NCBI GenBank assembly: GCA_977006965.1
Contig: OZ345379.1
Coordinates: 930,001 to 994,000 of the forward strand
From: Phymatolithon calcareum
Lineage: Eukaryota; Rhodophyta; Florideophyceae; Hapalidiales
DNA length: 64,000 nucleotides
Direction: 5' to 3'
Shown here: in pieces, positions 31,448 through 40,473 of the stretch
How the letters are laid out: every line of letters begins with the position of its first letter
How positions within the stretch are numbered: the stretch's first letter is position 1
The notes under the pieces: generated by a model
Told to the model about the DNA's origin: nothing
Seen by the model: only the letters and a program-made list of their open reading frames with translations
Database searches by the model: none
Made by a program: the position numbers and the translations under genes

Positions 31448-32221
31448 TCAGCAAGGCTCCAGGTCCCAGATTAAAAATTCTTCTGATTTCGCACTCGACT
31501 GCTCCTTCGAAATCTGGTTTTCTTCTTGGCCGTTTTCAGTCCCGTCTCCGGATACTGTAGGAGAAGTGCTTGGCTGTTTAAATATGTCAGCTGCGGGTGA
31601 TGCTCTTGGGTATTCCAACTCTTCAATACGCGGTGATGGCTGTGCTTTTCTCACCTCTTCAAGTTTTTGGGAGGGGCGTGTTTGTTTGAGCACTTCAAGA
31701 TCCGGTGAGGCCCACGTTGTAGTCGCTACATCATGCTCCCGAGGCAGAACGGAAGGCAACAGGTGCTCATGTTGTTTACCACTCTCCACTGGTACGGATT
31801 CTGCAAGGTCACCTTTGTTCCTTGGTTGGTAGGCCTGGTTCTTGAATCCGTGCTGCTTTGGCAGCGGGATCAATGTAGACAATGGTATGTCACCTAGATC
31901 ATCTGTGCGATGGTGGTCAAAATCATTGTCTTTGTCCAGCTGCCAATTTCCCCAAATAAAGTTCCCTTGACCTTCGTTTACCTCCTGCTGCCATACAGCA
32001 TCGAGTGGTGGGAGTGTAGAGACCATTGGAAAAACGTCGTCGTCGCCGTCAAGCAAGACGGCAGAATGATGTCGGAATTGGAGTCCTCCAGCACGAGACG
32101 ATGTCTTTTCTATTGAAGCCTCATGAACGACGTGTTTTGCAGGAGAAAGGCTCTGGATGGGCACAGACTTAATCAAAGCAAATGCGGAAAATACCACAAA
32201 AACGATAGTGAAACCATGCAT
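31448..32221 (-). CDS. Putative secreted protein A, paralogue of the 33257-34024 gene
   Basis: 257 residues from the ATG at 32221. An upstream in-frame ATG exists at 32377, but the chosen start puts a signal peptide first: MHGFTIVFVVFSAFALIKS followed by VPIQ. The mature part is acidic and hydrophilic. Around residues 60-130 it shares a motif with its neighbour: DDD, FPxVxTxPPLDxxWxQE, a Trp/Asn-containing stretch, an Asp-rich stretch, and VPxSTLIPL (here IPLSTLIPL). The C-terminal half has imperfect short repeats rich in Pro, Ser and Glu (ASPDLEVLKQ, PSQKLEEVRK, PSPRIEELEY, ASPAADIFKQ), spaced about 11 residues. No catalytic domain is recognised. A cell-wall or extracellular matrix role is possible but speculative. 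Confidence 0.65.
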   Translation of the reverse strand: MHGFTIVFVVFSAFALIKSVPIQSLSPAKHVVHEASIEKTSSRAGGLQFRHHSAVLLDGDDDVFPMVSTLPPLDAVWQQEVNEGQGNFIWGNWQLDKDNDFDHHRTDDLGDIPLSTLIPLPKQHGFKNQAYQPRNKGDLAESVPVESGKQHEHLLPSVLPREHDVATTTWASPDLEVLKQTRPSQKLEEVRKAQPSPRIEELEYPRASPAADIFKQPSTSPTVSGDGTENGQEENQISKEQSSAKSEEFLIWDLEPC

Positions 32222-33256
32222 GTCGAAGCTAGTTTTGTTTGTACTCCGGCAGTTTCGAGAAAATGAAGGGAATTTGACAAATGAGGGATGCCCGTAGTGC
32301 AATGTCAAAATGGCGGACGCTCGATAATGAATATCGTCGCCACTCCGGAAATGACCCCAAACAAATATTATAAACACGAAAGAAACATCTCAGCAAGCGA
32401 AATCAATAACCTTTTTATAGACCGAGGACGTGTGAATCCGTAGACAGTGGAAATTGATAAGCGCACTATCTCTTTCTAATCAAGAAGGCAACTTTTTTCG
32501 AATACGTCGGTTCTCACCATTAGCCCAACACTTTCAGGTGACGATAGTCAACGGGCGAGTAGTGCTTCGTTTCAAAATTCGAATTCATTGTGCATTGCGC
32601 CCCGAATAGTTCGAAGCGCGCGGCTACTGCGGCAAAAGATGAACTCAACTAAAAATTTGCAAACTCTTTCGTTAGGCCTGCTAGAGACGTAGAGAGATTC
32701 ACGGACTCTTGACAGAAGCGGACTTCACTGCACATTCATAAAGTGCGCATCACACATCAGAACATACTACACAAGCTCGGCAATCTCAATAGAATCTCGC
32801 AAGCAAGCCTGTGGTAAACCTTCACCAATCGTCCAAAATAGACCTGGTCCCTTCTGCCAACATGACGCACGCGTATTCGGAAAATTCATCCGTCTGGACG
32901 GTGTATCGTCTTTTCATAAGGCTCTCTAAGCTCCCAGTGGAAAACAAGAAAGATGAGGGAGACGTCAAAGTTTTAAACGCAAGCAATTCGCATAGTGAAA
33001 ATAGTGGTAATTGAAAACAGAGAACTACCGAATGGTGGACCTCGTTCACAACGTCTGTGGGAATCGAGAGAAATATGTTGCAGAAGAAACCGACATACTT
33101 CTCCAGAGCAGATTACCAGTGGAAACATAGTAAGAATCAACTAGTTATATCAGTTCTAGTAAATGACGTGATTATGCGATGACCGCACAGTTGCGGGTGT
33201 TGTCGGCAGGGCAGCTGCCCTGCAGAACTGTATGGGGTATTTTGTAAGCAAGGATA
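32222..33256. other. Intergenic region between the two secreted-protein genes
   Basis: About 1 kb with no supported gene. It must contain the promoter of protein A and the 3' end of protein B. No obvious repeat is seen. Confidence 0.4.
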
Positions 33257-34024
33257 TCATGTGGCCTTGACGATTGTTACACGAGTCCGATCCACTTTCA
33301 CGCCGGAAATGACAACGTAGTCACGGTCGGAAGCCTTCTGTACAATGATGGGAATTAGTGATGGCGAAGGAGTTACCGATGGGGACATCGAGGGGAATGG
33401 CGACGTTGACGGCGTTGGTGACGACGACGGTTGTGGCGATGACGACATGCTAGGCGTTGACGACGGAGTTGGTGATGACGGTGTGACTAAAGACGGCGAG
33501 GGCCCAGGCGGAGGCGAAGGTGTACTTGATGGTATCGGCATCTGATATGTCGGCTGCGGCTGTGGAGTAATTGTAGGTAGGGAAACGTCATGCTCGTCGT
33601 TCTGCGTTGAATCGGAAATGACAAGGTTGGTTTCGTGACTACCAGATAGGGGAATCAAAGTTGATACTGGAACAGGTGCATCTTCGTCATCTTGTAAATC
33701 AGCATCTTCGTCAAGAGGATTGTTTTCCCAGTGAATACCACCGCCGTTGGATAATTCTTGTTCCCAAATTTTATCCAGTGGTGGGATTGTTGTCACCCAT
33801 GGGAATTCGCCATCGTCATCACGTACGGCAGTCTTATCAAAGAAAAGAAATAGTCTTGAAAGTTGTGGGAACTTGATTCTCCAAGTCCAGGCTAAAGTCT
33901 TTTTTGGCGCTGCGTAAGATGAGATTCCCGAGATATACTTCTGCTTCAAAGAATACTTGATAGGAACTGAATTGGCGAGGGCGAGTATGGCAAATGCCGC
34001 AGAAACTATTGCAAGGGCACGCAT
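33257..34024 (-). CDS. Putative secreted Pro/Ser-rich protein B, paralogue of the 31448-32221 gene
   Basis: 255 residues from the ATG at 34024, chosen because it begins a clear signal peptide (MRALAIVSAAFAILALANS, then VPIKYS, the same post-cleavage VPI as in protein A); an upstream ATG at 34090 would bury it. The shared core lies at residues 70-135: DDDGEFPWVTTIPPLD, KIWEQE, LDEDAD, then PVSTLIPL. Residues 160-225 are a Pro/Ser/Thr-rich stretch of short SPS and TPSP units, likely O-glycosylated as in hydroxyproline-rich wall proteins. The last 25 residues are ordinary and end VTIVKAT. The two genes are in tandem, the same length, and diverged outside the core. Function unknown. Confidence 0.7.
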   Translation of the reverse strand: MRALAIVSAAFAILALANSVPIKYSLKQKYISGISSYAAPKKTLAWTWRIKFPQLSRLFLFFDKTAVRDDDGEFPWVTTIPPLDKIWEQELSNGGGIHWENNPLDEDADLQDDEDAPVPVSTLIPLSGSHETNLVISDSTQNDEHDVSLPTITPQPQPTYQMPIPSSTPSPPPGPSPSLVTPSSPTPSSTPSMSSSPQPSSSPTPSTSPFPSMSPSVTPSPSLIPIIVQKASDRDYVVISGVKVDRTRVTIVKAT

Positions 34025-35334
34025 ACCGAAAACACAGAGCTTCTTCGCAGAGCTGCATTCGACTGCGAAGTATTGTTGCTTTCTATACAAGTGATTTCAA
34101 CGACTTACCCTTGATATTTAGATATTTTCTTCCCGTTTTAAGTGACTCAAACCCACCAACCTGCATTCAAAATCTTGAAGAAGTTTAGTGACCATAATTT
34201 TGAAGTAAAAAAAGATTGCAATATGTCCTAGTGTTACTTGGACACTAGCATTACCAATGGTACCCACAGATATTGGAACGGTACCTCAATATCATCGGCC
34301 TTCAGTGACGAGATGTGCTCCAGGCTTCAAACCTCAGAGAAATTATTATACTGTCTTGCTACACCGCTTACCCGTAAACTACTTTACGCATGCGTAATCA
34401 ATCCTTGCCCAAGGGTTGACTTTTCTATTTGCCAATGAATCCTGGAGGTTTTTGCGAGCTCGCCAGACGCGAATGAGGAAGAAAAGTCTCTTATTACAAC
34501 AAGAATTAATGCAAACATTTTAACTTTTGATGTACACCTCCGGCCTGTGGCGCTTGCAATGCGCGGAGCCAAGGCACTATTTAAAAGCCAACTGGTATAC
34601 TCCACAAGCAAGCTATCTTCTCAGGGCGATTCCAAATCTACATGCTCTATTTCCTCCACAAACAGACCGGGACATCGGCAAACTTTCCCACCTTGCTTAG
34701 GCATATCCTCCCCGCTTAAGCCGTGGCCAAGTTCCTGCATGTGTCTCCGACAGCAAGGGTCAGTAGTTCGCACAGTACTGGGGAGGCAAAATGAACTCAT
34801 CCCACTTGACGACATTTTTGCAACCAGAACGTTCTGGTTCAGACAGCGTTGAGACATTAAAGAGTTGCCGCAAGTGTCTAGGTACATTAACTCGGTAAGA
34901 CATATGCCTGCAATCTGCTCTCTCTTCCTCAAATGCACCAAATTTTTCGTTTCCATTTTCCACACGCCATGTCCTGGACCTCTCTACTCGGGGGCATCGC
35001 GGTGAGTAGTGGACATGGCCATGCACTGTTTGAGTTATGTTTACGGAATTGGTAGCGCGAGGTCGAATCCTAACGCGGTTCGTTGTGCGCCGATCATGCT
35101 TAGAGGAATAGCGCGCGTGCGACGACAACTTTGTAATAGCTTCACGAACAATGCACGGGTGGCGAAATGGGAGGAAAGTTTTTAGCTCCGGTTGTAAAGA
35201 TTGCACATGAGAGATTTGCCCTTTGCCGCGCGGCCTCGGGACTGCCATTGCGCCTCCCATTTGTTTTATTTCCCCGACATGCACAACTGGATCATGCGTG
35301 GATGATTTGCTGCACCAGGAAATCGCGTTTTCCG
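34025..35334. other. Intergenic, no gene supported
   Basis: Frames on both strands overlap one another (for example minus 34760-35284, minus 34621-34965, plus 34547-34852), but none has a recognisable domain or a convincing start. Confidence 0.4.
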
Positions 35335-37059
35335 TTAGCTGTGTTCCACCATCAGCATGACCCTTCCCCGGCCACGAAATTGCCGTGTAGAGTTTTGCCC
35401 GCTGTCATCGCCTTCCGTAATCTTGAGTTCAGCACCTGCGGCACTGGCACAATGCAATAGTTTATCCACTTGACTTGTAAAAAGAGTTCTCTCGTTGGCG
35501 TCTTGCATGTTGTTGACCTCATTCTCAATCCTTCTTACATTCGCCTCACCTAAAACGCCCCCTCTCTCCATGTAGAGCATAGGTGACGGCGCAGGGTATG
35601 AAACCGGTACAACAAAACGGGCTACAATCCTCTTCTTGTTAGAACCAACACAGCATTCAACCTTATAAACTGTTCCGTCCTCCATATCAACAGGCAGTTG
35701 GAAACCATTGGCATTGCTTTCAACTTCAAACTTTCGCATGCAGGTTTCATCTTTGGCACTGGACCTTTTCCTCAGCGCCCGGATCTGCGTGCGAAGGGCC
35801 TGCACGGCACGCATGCGCGACAGGATCCTTGCTATCGCGTCCGAAAACCGAATGTGGTCGCTCGACCCTTGAGAAAACTGTTCCGGCAGAAAATGGAGTC
35901 CGCAAAGCGCATTCGCCCACTGAAATGCGCGCACGCTGTTGTGCCCGCCGGCAAGTGAACAGTCAAAAACAAACTTTCCATCGAGCAGGTACGCATTTGC
36001 CGGGTTTGGAGATTTGCAACCTCTATCGTGCGGATACAGGTCACATAGCTGCGATGCGGAAAGGTCATCGCTAGAAGCTTTCAGCGACACAATATTCAAT
36101 TCTGGGTGGTATTGAAAAGACAGTCCAGCTCGCAAAGCCGAACCGCCCGTGCTCGCACCAGTCTCCTTGATGTTCAGCTCGAGTCCCCACTCATGCGTTT
36201 CGTGCAATGACGTTGCATCAGGCCTATCCGAGGTCTTTCTGGCTGAGGGGGTTGGGTATTGTTTCGCTCTCACGTTGATCGTCACAGGCACCGGGACAGT
36301 GGCTGCCGAGAAAGCAAGCGCCTGTCGCGCAAGCACGTATAGCGGACCAGGAAGCTGCGCCCATTCGGTAAGACCGATGTCCGATGGGCGGGCGGCGGCA
36401 CGGGGCGAGAACGAAACTTCAGACCCTTCTTCCGCTAGGAAAAATTTGCGCAACGGTTGAGCCTCGGCAGCAAGGCGACGCACACGTTTGGGAAGAGATT
36501 GCAGCGATTCTTCAGCCTTGCGGACGCGTCGCGCGCGCTCGTCGCGTTCCTTCTTTAGCGCTGCGACGCGCGCAGCGAGCTCGATCCGACGGTCTAATTC
36601 TGACTGAAGCATAGCTAGAGTTTCTTTGTGGATTTCGGGGCCGTCACCCGTGGGAAGCTCGAGCCCAAGCGCATTGAGGTGCGGAGTGGGCATGGTAGCG
36701 CACTGCTCGAGCTCACGTTCGAGGGCACGGGATTCGTAGCGGGCGTTCTCGAGCTCCAGAGCAGCCGCAGCGGCAGCCTGTTGCGCGGGAAAGGTGGCGG
36801 CGCGTGCGGAATGCGCGGCTTTTTGCAAGGTCAAATGCATTTTCTTAATTTTTGCGCACTCAGTGAGAGAAGTTATTGTTAAGTTCGGTAGAATCGCGCC
36901 GTCCGCGACAGACTTCGCCTTCTTCTGCAGCGATTGCAGGGATTCAGAGATGGAGCGTACAAGCTCCTCGGCGCTCACAGTGGAGTTCATGTTGAATGGA
37001 TTCGCGGGGGTCGTGTTCAACTGCGCATTTCGGTAACGTCTTTTGTCGATGGTCCGCAT
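35335..37059 (-). CDS. THOC5: THO complex subunit 5 (THOC5) homologue
   Basis: 574 residues. THOC5 is a structural subunit of the nuclear THO/TREX complex, which couples transcription to mRNP assembly and export. The N-terminal third has the family segment SLTECAKIKKMHLTLQKAAH followed by long coiled-coil (about residues 85-170) with YESRALERELEQC. The C-terminal half is the conserved THOC5 globular region (GPLYVLARQALAF, then a beta-rich stretch). The start was taken at MRTIDKRR (ATG at 37057-37059); the frame stays open upstream to 37581 but there runs antisense through FCF2, and the translated sequence there is unlike THOC5. The length is near the shorter family members. Single exon. Divergent from FCF2. 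Confidence 0.82.
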   Translation of the reverse strand: MRTIDKRRYRNAQLNTTPANPFNMNSTVSAEELVRSISESLQSLQKKAKSVADGAILPNLTITSLTECAKIKKMHLTLQKAAHSARAATFPAQQAAAAAALELENARYESRALERELEQCATMPTPHLNALGLELPTGDGPEIHKETLAMLQSELDRRIELAARVAALKKERDERARRVRKAEESLQSLPKRVRRLAAEAQPLRKFFLAEEGSEVSFSPRAAARPSDIGLTEWAQLPGPLYVLARQALAFSAATVPVPVTINVRAKQYPTPSARKTSDRPDATSLHETHEWGLELNIKETGASTGGSALRAGLSFQYHPELNIVSLKASSDDLSASQLCDLYPHDRGCKSPNPANAYLLDGKFVFDCSLAGGHNSVRAFQWANALCGLHFLPEQFSQGSSDHIRFSDAIARILSRMRAVQALRTQIRALRKRSSAKDETCMRKFEVESNANGFQLPVDMEDGTVYKVECCVGSNKKRIVARFVVPVSYPAPSPMLYMERGGVLGEANVRRIENEVNNMQDANERTLFTSQVDKLLHCASAAGAELKITEGDDSGQNSTRQFRGRGRVMLMVEHS

Positions 37060-37117
37060 TGCCAAAAAAAGTTTAAACGCGACGACTATGATAAGATTTA
37101 AGTATGATATTGTTATG
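37060..37117. promoter_or_regulatory. Short divergent promoter between THOC5 and FCF2
   Basis: Only 58 bp separate the chosen starts of two divergent genes, so promoter elements must overlap one or both transcripts. No TATA box is evident; the stretch is A/T-rich. If either gene uses an earlier ATG the gap vanishes. Confidence 0.4.
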
Positions 37118-37867
37118 ATGCGGCCGCCGACGAGGTCTGGCCATGTCCACCCGACCGCGGTCGGATCGAAAGTTTCACCAGCAAACAAGTCCTCCGCCAT
37201 GGAGTCGCCGGAACGAGAAGATATGCATGACGAAGCGGGGGACTCAGAGACCCATCGCACGTTCTCTCTTCCGATAAGCGTAACGCTTCTGAAGGAGAAC
37301 ACGCTTGACAATGAACTTTCGAGGCGGAGTGCAATTGGCTGTCTTGGGAAGCTCAAAACCGCTAACAAAAATGCATCAAGTGTGAAAAGTACCGCGTCCG
37401 CCATTGCGGGTATCGCACAGGGGAATTGGGGATCTCTGGAGGATTCTCTGAAGGCCAGAAAAGAGGTCGTGTCAGCTCCAACACGGACCTCAGTTGCGCG
37501 CGATTGGCAGTCCATGCCGTCGATACAGATAACGCCGGAAATGGAGCGCGACCTTCGCGTTATTGAGAATAGGCAGCACATCGATCCGAAGCGATTCTAC
37601 AAGTCTTCTGGCACCGGGCGCAAGAAGGGAGAATTGCCTGCAAAGGTCGCATTCGGAACTGTCATTGAGGCACCTCATGAGTTCTATTCCTCGCGAATTG
37701 CAAAACGCGACAGAAGAAAAACGTTTACGGAGGAGATTATGGCGGACAGCAAAATCATGGCATACACCAAGAACCGAGTGCGCAAGATTCAAAAGCATGC
37801 CACACGGCGGCGTCGTGTCATTGACCCTGCCGCAAGGAAGGAGCGTCGCGAGCGGAACCGCCGATAA
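37118..37867 (+). CDS. FCF2: FCF2-type pre-rRNA processing protein
   Basis: 249 residues from the ATG at 37118 (others in frame at 37049, 37088, 37115 and 37196). Fcf2 (DNTTIP2 in animals) is a nucleolar factor for early 18S pre-rRNA cleavages. The Fcf2 domain fills the C-terminal 115 residues: ITPEMERDLRVI, IDPKRFYK, FGTVIEAPHEFYSSR, a basic stretch with RRKTF, EEIMAD and a C-terminal Arg/Lys-rich tail that serves as a nucleolar signal. The N-terminal 130 residues are variable and low in structure. Single exon. Its 3' end is followed directly by a decayed partial duplicate. Confidence 0.88.
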   Translation: MRPPTRSGHVHPTAVGSKVSPANKSSAMESPEREDMHDEAGDSETHRTFSLPISVTLLKENTLDNELSRRSAIGCLGKLKTANKNASSVKSTASAIAGIAQGNWGSLEDSLKARKEVVSAPTRTSVARDWQSMPSIQITPEMERDLRVIENRQHIDPKRFYKSSGTGRKKGELPAKVAFGTVIEAPHEFYSSRIAKRDRRKTFTEEIMADSKIMAYTKNRVRKIQKHATRRRRVIDPAARKERRERNRR

Positions 37868-38190
37868 GAAGAGGGGACGACCAGTGAAAGTCATGTTCGC
37901 ACCCACTATCATTGGGTCTCCGCATGAGCTCATTTCCTTGCGCTTGTCGAGTGCCATAGACGAAAGACGTGCAATACCGCATCACAAAAGAAAAATATTT
38001 ATCGCTCTTGTCGCTGCCTTGGGGGCGGGTTAAGGAGAAGATTGTGGAGTGCAAGATCGTGAACCGCGCCAAGGCCCGGTGCGCAAATTTAGTAGGACGC
38101 CAAAGTGCGGCGGTGTGCTGCTGACCTAGCCGCAAAGAAGCCTGGTGAGGGTAAGTGTCAATTAGGCGAACGGAGCGCGCAAAGAGAAAG
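37868..38190 (+). pseudogene. Decayed tandem duplicate of the FCF2 3' end
   Basis: Right after the FCF2 stop the sequence again encodes a diverged Fcf2 segment: GRPVKVMFAPTIIGSPHELIS parallels GELPAKVAFGTVIEAPHEFYS of the intact gene. Later stretches (38040-38150) align with the basic tail by nucleotide, for example around TGACCTAGCCGCAAAGAAG versus TGACCCTGCCGCAAGGAAG. The middle lacks the RKTFTEEIMAD part and contains a stop at 38031-38033 and others. No start codon or N-terminus is included, so it is a partial tandem duplication that decayed. Confidence 0.75.
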
Positions 38191-38305
38191 GAGTCGGAGT
38201 GCGACACCTCTGTAAAATCTTGAGAAGAGTCACACTTTTAAATTATAATCCCATACGAGTTAGTCAACAAACATATCCCCCGTCTTCCCACAGCCCAATT
38301 TCCGT

Positions 38306-39268
38306 TTATAGTGGCGGTGGGCCATGCTTCGCATCTGTATTTTCCGCGGACGCAAGTGGCGGAGCTCCAAGATTGCTCACTACTGAGTATTCATGCTCCA
38401 TTGCACCGTAGCTATTAAACGCGTCGTCTTCCTGTCCATAGCTGGGCGGCGTGCGTGGTGGTTCGGGTGAGCCATTAAAGTGACTGACGCCGTTGCCCGC
38501 CTCAACATCGGGGACGGGTTCATACCCTGCTGCCGGTGGCGGTACAGAAGCACGTTCCTCCGCTCGCGCAAGACGATATTGCATGCCGGCTGCGAAGAGT
38601 CCGAGCCCGATAACGAAGCTTGCGTAAAATGCCTTCCAAGCCTTCCAAACAGGGACGTCTTTCACATCTTCTGGGATGAGCGATGCAGCGAATACTTGCG
38701 GACGATGTCCGAGAAATTTTGCTAGAGCATAAACTGCTAGTCCGGCTCCGTCGAACGCAGTACCCAGCACAATGCTCGTCTCTGGGAAGCGGATGGAGGC
38801 CGTTCCTGCGAGGATGGCTGCCGTAATTACGAGGAGATCGCGTAACACCTCTGCATTCTGTGAGAGCGCTTCCGTGGTGACCAGCAGGTTGAGATCAAGC
38901 ACGAGAACGACTCCAAGACCGGCGCAGATGAGAATGATTGCCAATCGGAAAAGAACCTTGAGCATGATAACCCCAACCAAGACGCCGAGAAGCAACGCCA
39001 CAACGAGTGCAAGCCCTTCTAAAAGAGATGTGTGCTGCGGCTTCGAGTCTTCGACGAATGAAAGTCCGATCGAGGCGAAAAGAGAGAATGTCGGGGCGAA
39101 ACCGAGAAGAAAGACGATAGGACGAAGAATTACTCTGCCGCAAAAAGCCACAATGAGACCAACGAAGATGCAGAGCGCGAGAATGCCATCGTGATGACTG
39201 GCGGCAAATTGGCCAACTATTGTTGACAATGCTATGGCGGCATCGCGAACGGTCTCCACTACACCCAT
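38306..39268 (-). CDS. TMEM198/TM7SF3-like multi-pass membrane protein
   Basis: 320 residues. It has about seven hydrophobic segments (about residues 28-44, 48-72, 84-103, 106-127, 142-158, 165-185, 212-230) in the arrangement of the TM7SF3/TM198 (DUF4203) domain, including the first pair with ILRPIVFLLGF. The cytosolic tail (about 235-320) is Pro/Gly-rich with PSYG and no domain. In animals TMEM198 is linked to Wnt signalling, but algal members are uncharacterised and that role should not be transferred. The start is the first ATG of the open frame, with a short hydrophilic N-terminus. Single exon. Confidence 0.72.
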   Translation of the reverse strand: MGVVETVRDAAIALSTIVGQFAASHHDGILALCIFVGLIVAFCGRVILRPIVFLLGFAPTFSLFASIGLSFVEDSKPQHTSLLEGLALVVALLLGVLVGVIMLKVLFRLAIILICAGLGVVLVLDLNLLVTTEALSQNAEVLRDLLVITAAILAGTASIRFPETSIVLGTAFDGAGLAVYALAKFLGHRPQVFAASLIPEDVKDVPVWKAWKAFYASFVIGLGLFAAGMQYRLARAEERASVPPPAAGYEPVPDVEAGNGVSHFNGSPEPPRTPPSYGQEDDAFNSYGAMEHEYSVVSNLGAPPLASAENTDAKHGPPPL

Positions 39269-40473
39269 TGCTTGCGATGTAGTGCCTCCTGAAATTTGGA
39301 AACAGGATGGCGCATGCTTTGCTTCTGCTCGATGCCAGTCAGGGTCGCCTGTCTTTGTCCCAGTTATGAATCGTGAGTGCTTTGTGTGGTCCTTTCAAGG
39401 GCCCGTCCATACAATGGTCTGTTGGCCTAAGCTCTGTCCTTACAGTTCCAGTTACTGTCAGCAATTTATGCTGTTTTTTACCAAAAATTTGAGTTCCCGA
39501 ACGAACGCTCTTAGCACTAAATTGTACCGCGCTTCGCGGCGGGTGGAACTCGATGTGGACCCGACCAAAGAACAGAGGGGACACTAAAAGTCTGTTGCTA
39601 TCCCTTATGAGCATTCGTGGAAGATTGCGATAAGCTTTTTGAAGGGGAGGCTCCTAGTTAGGTCTCCTGCATGACATACAGGGTGTTGTGATGCCGAGAA
39701 CTCGCCGTCTGCTCTGTTATTTTTTGCAGGACAGAATCCCCCAGCAGATCAAATCGCAAGATTTCGAGGGGTCCGCATTGATGTGTCTAAACCGTCTAAT
39801 AAACAGACCCGTTTCAAGAAGACCAGCCTCCGGACATACACTGGTGAGAAGTAGAAAGCCGGGAAGGTATGTGAGCACGTACAGCTTTCCCACAAATCTG
39901 TAAGTGCAATCATGAGTGGTATGGTTTCCGTGTAATCACTACTTGCAGAGCTTGGCTGAGTTGCCAACTTGGAGTTCCGATTCGAGGGCTTCTTCCCGGA
40001 TTGAGGGTGAGCTCTCTGATGGGCCTAAGTTTGCATCGTAAGAACAAAAGGCGTTGCACCCATTTTGCACAATGCACGAAATATGCCAAGGAAAGTCATC
40101 AGGATGATTGCCATGGCAAGGACAATCAGACGACAAAAAATCAGATGCGCGAAGACATGCTCATCTACTCTTACAGACCAAGTGTGATATAACTATTGGT
40201 CAGATACGGAAATGATACAAGTTGCCCATTTGATAACCGATTTTTGAATTCAAATTTCTGGCGAACTGAAAGAAACCGCTCATTCTCTTGCCCCTGAACG
40301 CTAAACCTGAACCGAAATTCCCGCCTGGAGATTGATTATCCTTCGAAAGACAGAGGCAAGTCAGACGCACAACAACCCGAAGCCTAGCCCTTCGTTCTGT
40401 GCCACACAAGACGGCATCCGGGTCGTGACGCAGTGCTCTGAACGCATCCACCTGCCACCTGCCACCTGCAACC
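39269..40473. promoter_or_regulatory. Intergenic region upstream of topoisomerase II
   Basis: 1.2 kb containing the divergent upstream regions of the TMEM198-like gene and TOP2. No gene is supported. Directly before the TOP2 ATG the repeated CCACCTGC motif occurs (40450-40470). Confidence 0.4.

Noticed and set aside
35041-35080. tRNA-like A/B-box sequence (TTGGTAGCGCGAGG, GGTCGAATCC)
   Set aside because: The two boxes overlap, and no acceptor or anticodon stem can be formed around them.
34621-35284. Overlapping minus-strand frames (114 and 174 codons) suggesting a gene
   Set aside because: They lie in different frames, have no recognisable domain, and overlap an equally open plus-strand frame. 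No frame is clearly better.
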